Positions 35,980 to 43,367 of a DNA stretch of 64,000 nucleotides are shown piece after piece. Under the pieces are notes generated by a model that was not told the origin of the DNA, searched no databases, and saw only the letters and a program-made list of their open reading frames with translations. Within the stretch, counting starts at the first letter, position 1, and every line of letters starts with the position of its first letter. The translations under genes were made by a program, and so were the position numbers. This stretch comes from Turneriella sp. (GTDB lineage Bacteria > Spirochaetota > Leptospiria > Turneriellales > Turneriellaceae): positions 41,991 through 105,990 of the forward strand of contig JABARV010000008.1 of assembly GCA_019186965.1 (NCBI GenBank), given 5' to 3'.

Positions 35980-36615
35980 TTACTCAACCACGGCAATGCA
36001 GTAAAAGTTCTGGTTGGTATTACAACCTGCCGCACCTCCCTGAGTCCAGCTACCTGTAGTGTCGGAAGGAATGCCCGTTTGCCCCTGAACACCACTTGAA
36101 TTGGAAGTCCAGCGGTTGCAGTGGCTCGTCGCAAGGGCTCCCCCTGCAGTGGTGCCCGTCCATACCGACCCCGAGGGCGCATTTCCCGACTTATCGTAAA
36201 TGGCGGAGGTGTGCGCTGTACTGAAAAGTTGACTGGTTCCGCTTGCGACAATTTCATTTTTAGTGTTATACCACACTGCATCGGACATCAGCGAACAAGC
36301 CGTACTTGTCGTGATTGAAAATAAGCGGCAGCTCATGTCGGCAACGTCGTCGCTGAGAAACGCAATATAGGTGCCGCCAAACCCTTGTTGCTCAGCCGTC
36401 TGTTGGCAAAGACAATTTGCATTTTGTATCCCCCCGCCGTTGCATGTGAAGTTACTCATGTTACCGTTAGACGGGGTCGTGCTTACGAAAATTCGTTTTA
36501 CAGGAGGGGGAATGTCGCGTATAGCGCCTGGGTTTTCAAGACTGTCGACTAAGCCATAATTATTGCACGCCGAAAAGACAAATGCAAAAAATACAGTTAA
36601 AGATAATGCTTTCAT
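35980..36615 (-). CDS. DUF1554-type lipoprotein
   Basis: 211 residues. Signal peptide with lipobox FSAC (Cys17). The mature part shows the DUF1554 pattern familiar from Leptospira surface lipoproteins: GGTYIAFLSDD after an NANCLCQQ segment, a Trp-rich middle (SVWTGTTAGG), CNRWTSNSSGVQG, GSWTQGGAAGCNT and a final YCIAV. The many Cys probably form disulfides. The fold relates loosely to C-type lectin-like domains. Function is unknown; a surface or adhesion role is inference. Confidence 0.8.
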   Translation of the reverse strand: MKALSLTVFFAFVFSACNNYGLVDSLENPGAIRDIPPPVKRIFVSTTPSNGNMSNFTCNGGGIQNANCLCQQTAEQQGFGGTYIAFLSDDVADMSCRLFSITTSTACSLMSDAVWYNTKNEIVASGTSQLFSTAHTSAIYDKSGNAPSGSVWTGTTAGGALATSHCNRWTSNSSGVQGQTGIPSDTTGSWTQGGAAGCNTNQNFYCIAVVE

Positions 36616-36622
36616 AAGTGCA

Positions 36623-36650
36623 ACTATAACTCCACGCGACCGATTGTCAA
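36623..36650 (-). promoter_or_regulatory. Promoter of the DUF1554 lipoprotein gene
   Basis: On the minus strand TTGACA (36645-36650), a 16-bp spacer and TATAGT (36623-36628) precede the ATG by only 7 nt. With a normal start point the mRNA would have no leader. Confidence 0.7.
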
Positions 36651-36684
36651 GGAAAGACAAACTTCGTGGTGGGAAAGAGAAGGA

Positions 36685-36905
36685 TGGTGGCCAGGCCGGA
36701 ACTCGCTGAGGTGAAATTTTCGTATATCTTGAAGCACTATTTTGCACCAATTTCCCTGCAAATCACTATTGATTTGCTCTGCACGCTATTGGAATTTGTG
36801 CAAAATTTCGAATTCTTGAACAAACCGCGTACAAAAATTCGTAAAAAAATTGCCTCCTCAATAAACACTGCGCGAGTTGGCGCACAGTTCCTCACAGGCT
36901 CATAA
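36685..36905. repeat. Inverted-repeat element, copy 2 (decayed)
   Basis: Read on the minus strand it matches the 56157-56416 element: GTGCGCCAACTCGCG, GTGTTTATTGAGGAGGCAA, TTTTTGTACGCGGTTTG, GAAATTTTGCACAAATT and GCAGAGCAAATC in the same order. Its central hairpin is GCAAATCA with TGATTTGC (loop 4). The far end (AACTCGCTGAGGTGAAATTTT) is a poorer match. It fills the 410-bp gap between the DUF1554 lipoprotein and the outer-membrane protein gene; nothing else was seen in 36906-37025. Confidence 0.65.
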
Positions 36906-37025
36906 CTCATCACTCTGTGAAACAGGCTTTACACCTGGATAACTTGGGTTCAGTAGACCTGAGTGGGGAGTGAGTTCTTATATACTAAACTCGAACTGTT
37001 CACGGTGACGCTAAGCGGTGCCCTG

Positions 37026-38096
37026 ATGCGCGCCGCAGCCCTTACCATTTGTGCGACACTCTTTCCTCTATTGGCGGCTGTGCCCCCCACGACATCGGGG
37101 CGCGAATCGCTACGTAACGAACTGACACGCCAGGTGCCCGAATGCTCGCTGGTTGCTGAAAACGGGGCGCGGCTCTTAGCGAGCGGAGTGAACGAAGCCG
37201 ATGTTCTGGCCGAATGGCGGAACATCTGTCCCAATAGCGACTTTATACACCAATATGAGCTTTCCGGCCGCCTGGCCACGATTGATAAAACCTCGCCTGA
37301 CATCAGCTGGAATCTGTGGATGACGATACGTGGCAGAAAAGACCACCGGCGCCTGCCACCCGCTGACGGGGAATATTACCGGTTGCTCGCAAAGCGTGCA
37401 GCACTTGCTAACCCCACCTCGATCGACGGCAAGCTGCTAAAAACTTATTTCCTCTCGGGCAGAACGGCTTTCGAAAGCGAGCTTGAACGCACTTCGGGCG
37501 GGCGCTTTCACGAATTCGCCACCAAACAACAAACGCTAAAATCTGACCTGTCAACGGTGTTCTTAGCTTATGCGGGCGCTTGGCTTCCACAAGGCAACCT
37601 CTCACGCCTGGGCGCGCATCCCTCAATGGGATTTCAGTCCGCTATAGGTGTTGGACGCTTCTATGTTGGAATGGCTATGGATTTCCGTTTTGGCAACAGC
37701 GCTGAAGAGTATCGCTACTATGACCTCAATACCAAAGTACTCACCGCAACAAACAACTTTTTTGGTATATATATCGCCGCAGATATCCGCTGGGATTTTC
37801 TGCATGTCGGCAATGCTTCGCTGATGCTGGCAGGCGCCTTTGGATACGATCTCATTAGCCACCGTTCTGTGCCTCGTTACTCAGGCCTGCGCCCCTCCTT
37901 CAGCGACTCCTTCAATATTAACGGCGGGTTGGTATTTCGGCAGTATTTTTCAGCGTCGCGCAACGGCTTCGCCGAAATCGACGTGAGGGTACACAAGGTA
38001 CAATTCACGGACGGCGGATTAGGCGGTGATGACTTGTCTGGCTACTATTTCACGGTTCTCGCGGGCGCCGGTTACCGTATCTCATTCGATGACTAA
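37026..38096 (+). CDS. Probable outer-membrane beta-barrel protein
   Basis: 356 residues from the ATG that gives a signal peptide (MRAAALTICATLFPLLAAVPP). The first ~160 mature residues are helical and charged with two Cys. The last ~170 alternate in the way of beta strands (QSAIGVGRFYVGMAMDFRFG, FFGIYIAADIRWDF, SLMLAGAFGYDL, YYFTVLAGAGYRISF) ending close to an aromatic C-terminus, as in small OMP barrels. Base composition is clearly GC-richer than its neighbours, which suggests transfer. No specific family recognised. Confidence 0.65.
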   Translation: MRAAALTICATLFPLLAAVPPTTSGRESLRNELTRQVPECSLVAENGARLLASGVNEADVLAEWRNICPNSDFIHQYELSGRLATIDKTSPDISWNLWMTIRGRKDHRRLPPADGEYYRLLAKRAALANPTSIDGKLLKTYFLSGRTAFESELERTSGGRFHEFATKQQTLKSDLSTVFLAYAGAWLPQGNLSRLGAHPSMGFQSAIGVGRFYVGMAMDFRFGNSAEEYRYYDLNTKVLTATNNFFGIYIAADIRWDFLHVGNASLMLAGAFGYDLISHRSVPRYSGLRPSFSDSFNINGGLVFRQYFSASRNGFAEIDVRVHKVQFTDGGLGGDDLSGYYFTVLAGAGYRISFDD

Positions 38097-38106
38097 TTCG
38101 CTGATT

Positions 38107-38246
38107 ACAGGGTGTTGAAAAAGCGCCCAGCGCGGTTCGGGCATGGCTACCTACGCACATATACATGGGCACCACCATTGATAGTTCTTTACGGGCACTT
38201 TCTGTTACTGTGTAAGTCACGCACCTGTGGCTTTGTTGAAAAATAG
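38107..38246. other. Possible IS end fragments
   Basis: CAGGGTGTTGAAAAAG (38108-38123) and GGCTTTGTTGAAAAAT (38229-38244) look like terminal sequences of IS5/IS1182-type insertion sequences, which often begin with a GTTGAAAAA-type motif. No transposase lies between them. Low certainty. Confidence 0.25.
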
Positions 38247-38303
38247 TAGTCCTGATTTCAAAGGCGCGCTTGTTTTAAACCCTATAGTATACCATTACCA
38301 TTA

Positions 38304-39377
38304 ATGCAAAAAACAGAACTTTTATACGAAGGTGATGATTTTTATAGGCATGCACTAGACGCTATCGAAGAGTCCAAATTGTCGGTTGCGTTCATGGTGT
38401 ATATTTGGCAAAACGATGAGATAGGTATGCGTTTTGAAGACGCTCTTACCAACGCGGCAAAGCGTGGGGTATATGTGCGCCTTGTTATAGACGCAATAGG
38501 GAGTCTGGAGTTGCCTAATAGGGTAGTTGCACGTCTCGTTGAAGCTGGAGTTCATGTTTTTATCCACCATAAGCTTAGAATTTTTCGATGGGGATGGCTT
38601 AGATTTTTAATCCGCAGAAACCACAGAAAAATTATTATCGTTGATGATACCGTGGCATTTGCAGGTGGTTTTAACCTTATGCGTGAATGTTCGCGTGAAG
38701 CGTATGGAAGCGCACGTTGGCTTGATGCGGTAATTGTTTCTTCGTCGCGTAAAATTATTGATTTTCTAACAGAGCAGTTTGAAGATGCCTGCCGTCGCGC
38801 ACGCCATGAAAAGTGGGCGTCTCGTCTTTTGACGCGTACGGGTAATAAAGTGCTCCACTTCGATGAAAACCATACGGGAAGTTATTCTCTTTCGCGGTAT
38901 ATAAAGCATCGCCTTCGGCGTGCAAAAGAACGTATTGTTATTTCTGTTCCGTATTTTGTTCCGTATGGATTTTGGTTTCGTATTCTTGTGCAAAAGCTTC
39001 GCGAAGGCGTAACTATCGAAATTATTTTATCGCGAAAATCGGATTTACCATGGATTGATGCAGTTTCTTTTTCACTCGCGAAAAGGTTAATGAAAAAAGG
39101 CGCAAAAGTTTTTCTTTATTCAGGAACTAAATCCACACAAAGGTTTTCCCATACTAAAATACTTTTAGTGGATAGTTGGGTACTTACCGGAAGCGCAAAT
39201 TATGATTACCGGAGCATGGTACTTAATTTAGAAACAATGCTTGCTTTCCGCAAAGCCCCCCAAGGCACAGATGTTGTGTACCGAGAGCTTTCGTTGGGTA
39301 GCAAAATAGCGCTACTTACTGAACTTAAAGGAGGCTTTCGCGCTTGGTTACTTAAACCTTTTTATTGGCTACTGTAG
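38304..39377 (+). CDS. Phospholipase D-like protein (cardiolipin synthase type)
   Basis: 357 residues with two HKD motifs: His107-x-Lys109-x4-Asp114 in NHRKIIIVDD followed by GGFN, and His283-x-Lys285-x4-Asp290 in SHTKILLVDS followed by GSANYD. The spacing and the GGFN/GSANYD endings fit cardiolipin synthases, but the usual N-terminal membrane helices are missing, as in ClsB-type enzymes. Its 3' end overlaps the convergent rrf2 gene by 26 bp. Confidence 0.88.
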   Translation: MQKTELLYEGDDFYRHALDAIEESKLSVAFMVYIWQNDEIGMRFEDALTNAAKRGVYVRLVIDAIGSLELPNRVVARLVEAGVHVFIHHKLRIFRWGWLRFLIRRNHRKIIIVDDTVAFAGGFNLMRECSREAYGSARWLDAVIVSSSRKIIDFLTEQFEDACRRARHEKWASRLLTRTGNKVLHFDENHTGSYSLSRYIKHRLRRAKERIVISVPYFVPYGFWFRILVQKLREGVTIEIILSRKSDLPWIDAVSFSLAKRLMKKGAKVFLYSGTKSTQRFSHTKILLVDSWVLTGSANYDYRSMVLNLETMLAFRKAPQGTDVVYRELSLGSKIALLTELKGGFRAWLLKPFYWLL

Positions 39378-39831
39378 CTTTTGCTTTGGTTTTCTTTTTA
39401 GCGCCTTCGGGGTGTAGCGCCTTTTCGTGTAGAATTTTTTGTGCGTAAGGAAGTGTTGTAGTTTGCAGAGCGGTTGTTGTACGTGCGCGTAAATCCCTCC
39501 ACATATAGTGTGCAGGGCACGGCGCCGCGTCGTTACAGGCGTCTAGCCCTAAAACGCAATCGACAAATTCGGTAATGCCGTCGATTGTCACTTTGATGTC
39601 ATAAAGGCTTATTTTCTCGACGGGTCTTGCGAATTGGTATCCGCCGCCTGGACCTTTGCTCGACTTTAAAATTTTTCCTGCGACAAGCTGCTTGAGTATT
39701 TTGCTCAAATAAGGCTTTGGAACATCCGCGCCTTTAGCAAGTTCGTCCACAGTAAAAATTTTTTGCTCTTCGCACGATGTCATATAACTAAGAGCCCGAA
39801 CCGCATACTTACTTGCACTACTATAGAGCAT
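39352..39831 (-). CDS. Rrf2 family Fe-S transcription regulator (IscR-like)
   Basis: 159 residues. The winged helix starts MLYSSASKYAVRALSYM, with VPKPYLSKILKQL as the recognition helix and KGPGGGYQFARP as the wing. Cys92, Cys99 and Cys105 (CVLGLDACNDAAPCP) are placed almost as in IscR (92/98/104), so a [2Fe-2S] cluster sensor is likely. The C-terminus is a Lys-rich tail. The start ATG lies inside a palindrome, indicating autoregulation. No isc or suf genes are nearby. Confidence 0.92.
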   Translation of the reverse strand: MLYSSASKYAVRALSYMTSCEEQKIFTVDELAKGADVPKPYLSKILKQLVAGKILKSSKGPGGGYQFARPVEKISLYDIKVTIDGITEFVDCVLGLDACNDAAPCPAHYMWRDLRARTTTALQTTTLPYAQKILHEKALHPEGAKKKTKAKATVANKKV

Positions 39832-39872
39832 AATTGTAGACAATTATGTCTATAGTACGAATGCTCTGTCAA
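39829..39872 (-). promoter_or_regulatory. rrf2 promoter and self-operator
   Basis: CATAATTG-TAGA-CAATTATG (39829-39848) is a perfect 8-bp-arm palindrome; the flanks CTATAGA/TCTATAG extend it with one slip. It covers the rrf2 start codon and a CATAAT -10, 18 bp from TTGACA (39867-39872). Binding here would repress the gene. Read on the minus strand. Confidence 0.65.
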
Positions 39873-40011
39873 GGTAAATATGGAAGAAATTCCAGGAAAT
39901 ACAGGAAAAGTTAGCATGGCAATACCTTAAGGTTAGCAAAGCTTATACTGCAGGACTTGTTTTCTAATTTTAAGTTCTCACACGGAGTCATAACTTAAAA
40001 GCTATCCCTCG

Positions 40012-41289
40012 ATGGATACTGGAATTTGTGCCTTTTGGGCGCGTCTTTTTTTTATTTTTTTCCCATTATTTGTGTTTATCGACTGTTCTACTGCACAAAC
40101 CAGAAACAGTAATTCTTCTGATAATTTTCCAAGGCGCGAGCAAGTGCAACCTCAAGTTGGCGGTATTGAAGAAGTTTACAAGCATCCGATTACACAAAAA
40201 GATAAAGCGCGTTTTCAGGATTGTTCTGAATATTCACCCGCGACAAGGCCTTGGCGTTCAGCAACGCCGTATTTTGATTTATTCAACGATGCCTTAAACG
40301 ATGAACGTAAATTCTATATTACCGAAGAATCCGGATATCCTTTTGTAATCGGCTACCACGATTTAAAGCGCATTACACCCAACACAACATGGATTGTCGC
40401 GTTACGTGGTGAATCATCGGGATTCCATAGCACGCCTGTTGCTAAAGGTGTGCGTGCGCTGCTTGAAGACTTACCCGGCGCGGCGATGATTACCATTGAC
40501 GAATACAAATACAAGTATAGCAAAAATCCACTGCCCGAACCAAAACCGTTACACCCGATATGCCACCGGACCAACTATCCGGAAGGAAGAATTTTTACCG
40601 AAACTCCTGGCTTATTAAACGGTGGAGGAGTGCGACTTCTAAAAAAGATTTTACCCAAAGCAAATCCTGTAATTTTTATTTCGTATAGCAATTCGACGAC
40701 ACCACGCGGAGAGTTTTTAACGCGTAGATTACTCACCCAAGAAAAATTGGACTACCGCCAAACAAAAGATCCTAAAGCATTTTTAGATAAATATATTTTA
40801 CAAACAGGTTTTGACGATAGGGTGTATGCCGGCATTAAAGGCTTTATCGATATTGAAGGTAACTATGAATACAATAAGGCGTTATGGGATCTCTTAGCGT
40901 ACATTAAACTTGAAGTTGAGCACGATCCAAATAAATTTTATTATAGTGCGATGCGAATTGAAAAAGTAGACGCGTACCCTGTGCAGACGACAATGATTCG
41001 CGCTTTGGGGCTTAAAGGAGTTGAAGATGAAAATGGTATCATCCGTTTTACAAACGCATCGGGTAATGTAATTATCGACATGGTAACCAACCACTACGAG
41101 CCATACTATTTAGGAAATGGGGGTGATATACGAAAAAACACTCCTGTGGTTGTGTATCCGGGAAAAGTTAAAAGAACGGTAAGCAACCACTTCATGCTCG
41201 CTCCTTTTGTACATAAGCGCCTTTTAGAAACGACCCATTTTTTACGTAAAGAAAAAGAACTTCCCACGGCGAGTGATAAAATATCGTAA
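40012..41289 (+). CDS. Exported (possible lipo-) protein of unknown function
   Basis: 425 residues. N-terminal hydrophobic signal ending near FVFIDC (Cys25), which could be a relaxed spirochaetal lipobox. The mature part contains NTTWIVALRGESSGFHSTPVA, GGVRLLKKILPKANPVIFISYSN and a long charged C-terminal half. I recognise no family; the alternating alpha/beta pattern suggests a globular enzyme-like fold. The next gene overlaps or abuts it and also encodes an exported protein, so they probably form an operon. Confidence 0.65.
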   Translation: MDTGICAFWARLFFIFFPLFVFIDCSTAQTRNSNSSDNFPRREQVQPQVGGIEEVYKHPITQKDKARFQDCSEYSPATRPWRSATPYFDLFNDALNDERKFYITEESGYPFVIGYHDLKRITPNTTWIVALRGESSGFHSTPVAKGVRALLEDLPGAAMITIDEYKYKYSKNPLPEPKPLHPICHRTNYPEGRIFTETPGLLNGGGVRLLKKILPKANPVIFISYSNSTTPRGEFLTRRLLTQEKLDYRQTKDPKAFLDKYILQTGFDDRVYAGIKGFIDIEGNYEYNKALWDLLAYIKLEVEHDPNKFYYSAMRIEKVDAYPVQTTMIRALGLKGVEDENGIIRFTNASGNVIIDMVTNHYEPYYLGNGGDIRKNTPVVVYPGKVKRTVSNHFMLAPFVHKRLLETTHFLRKEKELPTASDKIS

Positions 41290-41308
41290 AAATTTGAGTA
41301 CTACTACC

Positions 41309-42511
41309 GTGAAAATTCGACGTTCTTTTTTTCATTTAACAGGTATCAGTTTTTTAGCGTTGCAGGGCTTATACTGCGCAACATATACAACGCTTAAGAC
41401 AACAAAAGAACACCGCGAAAGTCTAGAATACGTGGGTAGCGGTAGTTATTCAAACAGTAGCGTTACAAAACTTTTCACAAAATTGGATAAATATGGAAAT
41501 ACAATTTGTGATATGATTTACGGCAATATAGAGTACAACGAAGAAATTGCGCAAGATTTTTCAAAAGAACTTAATTTTAAAAAACCATCCAAGGAATGGT
41601 GGTACTCCAATATGTTACCCGCCCTTATCGCGGGATGTGCAAACTTTTATCGGATGAACGATCGCGGTGTCCACAAGGTCTTTGCGATTCTTGAAAAACT
41701 TTTTCCTGAAGAAAAAGATTGTTTTACCGTAGGTTTTACGCAGTACTATATGATGCGTCAAGAAATGCAATGTACGCGCTTTGTAGCCATTGATGCCGAC
41801 TGGAGGATACTCAAGGCCCACAATGAATTTCAAAACGCCGTACGTAATAATTCCACAAACGTGGATGCTTTAACCCTACTCCAAAATATGCAAGTAAATT
41901 GGATCGTCGATTTTGAGCGCAAGCCTCGGTTTCAAGAAAAAAAAATTCGATTTTCAACATTTTGCATGGAATCAGAAATTCCTTATTGTATACAAGCATT
42001 TGAGAACTTTGTATCATTGGAGAAGATCCCCCCTACAGAACTTATCTTAGGATTTCTTCATAACGTAGAATTTACTCCAGAAAAAGGGAGAAAAACAAGT
42101 GTTGTTTTCATGAGTAACGCGCTCGATGAAGACTATACCTCGCTTGTACAATTTGACAAGTTACACTCGCGTGCGCGTGAATATCTTAAAGTAGGGCAAA
42201 AAGTGGCGTTTGTTTACCAAGCGGGAGATAGTGAAGATATCGTTGTTTACGAACTTTTAAAAACAGATAAAGACGAGGTTAATATTTCCATCCGCTGCCG
42301 TGACAATATCCGTTGGTCAGATCAATATGTGCTGGCAAAGCGCGGCAAACCTTTCTATACACATTTTGACGATTTACTTGAGTTTAAAAAACTACGAGGA
42401 GTTCCTCGTTGCCATATACATGGAACACAAAATTTTAATGACCCTAAGAAATCAAAAAAATATTTAGAAGAAGAAAAAAAGAAAAGACTTGAATCTCAAA
42501 AAAATAAATAA
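41309..42511 (+). CDS. Probable lipoprotein of unknown function
   Basis: About 400 residues from GTG 41309, which gives the signal peptide VKIRRSFFHLTGISFLALQ and a lipobox-like GLYC. A GTG at 41273, inside the upstream gene, would add 12 residues. Its mature part is rich in Phe, Tyr and charged residues, with several Cys (GCANFYRM, DCFTVGF, MQCTRF, PRCHIHG) and a Lys/Glu-rich tail. No family recognised. It overlaps the convergent MBL gene by 16 bp at the 3' end. Confidence 0.6.
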   Translation: MKIRRSFFHLTGISFLALQGLYCATYTTLKTTKEHRESLEYVGSGSYSNSSVTKLFTKLDKYGNTICDMIYGNIEYNEEIAQDFSKELNFKKPSKEWWYSNMLPALIAGCANFYRMNDRGVHKVFAILEKLFPEEKDCFTVGFTQYYMMRQEMQCTRFVAIDADWRILKAHNEFQNAVRNNSTNVDALTLLQNMQVNWIVDFERKPRFQEKKIRFSTFCMESEIPYCIQAFENFVSLEKIPPTELILGFLHNVEFTPEKGRKTSVVFMSNALDEDYTSLVQFDKLHSRAREYLKVGQKVAFVYQAGDSEDIVVYELLKTDKDEVNISIRCRDNIRWSDQYVLAKRGKPFYTHFDDLLEFKKLRGVPRCHIHGTQNFNDPKKSKKYLEEEKKKRLESQKNK

Positions 42512-43290
42512 AATAGATGGTTGTTTATCCATTTACCGTTCTTCAATTGTGTCTCGTGCCCTGAAAGAATTTCTGTTGAAGCAGGAATACTTTGGATAAA
42601 CCGCTTGTTTTCGTACACGTCGAAGGCTGCCGCACGGGGTAGTCCAATTTTGGCCCTACAACTTTCGGCAAAATAGCATTCGTCACCTGTAAAAACTACA
42701 AAAACGTTGTTAATCTTCGCAGTTACTACAATTGAGCCCTCTGTGTGTCCTTGACTGGGCACAATTTTGAATCCTACGGTATTTACTTCTTCTGTAATTT
42801 CGACTAAACGTTTTTGCGATGCGATTGTATCAAAAATATTTTTAAGGCTCTTAACATGCGGGGATTTTATTTCGTTGCTGTGCACATAAATTGTGGCGTT
42901 TGGGTATTTATCTACATCGAGTGCATGGTCAAAGTGCGTGTGCGTGAGTATAATACGCGTTATATCTTGCGGCTTAATTCCAAGGCTGTATAGAATTTCT
43001 GTAACAGGTTTAAAATGCTTGATTCCAAATTTTTTTAGTAGCGCTGCATCTGAAAATCCACAGTCGATTAATGTCTTTGTATTGTCGCTATGTACGACAA
43101 GGTATGCAAGCCAATTGATGGAAGTTTTTCCAATTGTATTTTTAGTGTTTAGAAGTCGTGAAGGGTAGAGGCTTTCACCATACTTAACTGCATAAATTTT
43201 TTCAATTACGCTAGATATATTTTGGGTTTTGGTATGGCATCCAAGTATACCAAAAGTTGCTACGGACAAACAAATAAAAAAAAGTTTCAT
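42496..43290 (-). CDS. Metallo-beta-lactamase-fold lipoprotein
   Basis: 264 residues. Signal peptide with lipobox FGILGC (Cys18). The zinc motif is HTHFDHALD (HxHxDH), with later ligands in PSQGHTEGSIVV, FTGDECYF and the final SGHET. The order and the QGHTEGS motif resemble AHL lactonase-like and related hydrolases, but the substrate cannot be told. Being a lipoprotein is unusual for this fold and puts it in the envelope. Confidence 0.85.
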   Translation of the reverse strand: MKLFFICLSVATFGILGCHTKTQNISSVIEKIYAVKYGESLYPSRLLNTKNTIGKTSINWLAYLVVHSDNTKTLIDCGFSDAALLKKFGIKHFKPVTEILYSLGIKPQDITRIILTHTHFDHALDVDKYPNATIYVHSNEIKSPHVKSLKNIFDTIASQKRLVEITEEVNTVGFKIVPSQGHTEGSIVVTAKINNVFVVFTGDECYFAESCRAKIGLPRAAAFDVYENKRFIQSIPASTEILSGHETQLKNGKWINNHLFYLFF

Positions 43291-43367
43291 AAGGTCTTCA
43301 TAAAATCAAATCGGTATAAACTCTATACGAGATAACCTTATGCTTAAATATGAGAAAAGTTTTATTA

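Noticed and set aside
36616..36750. Longer DUF1554 lipoprotein start upstream of 36615
   Set aside because: It would run through the TTGACA/TATAGT promoter and loses the lipoprotein signal.
38107..38246. Complete insertion sequence next to the outer-membrane protein gene
   Set aside because: Only short end-like motifs are present; no transposase or clear inverted ends.
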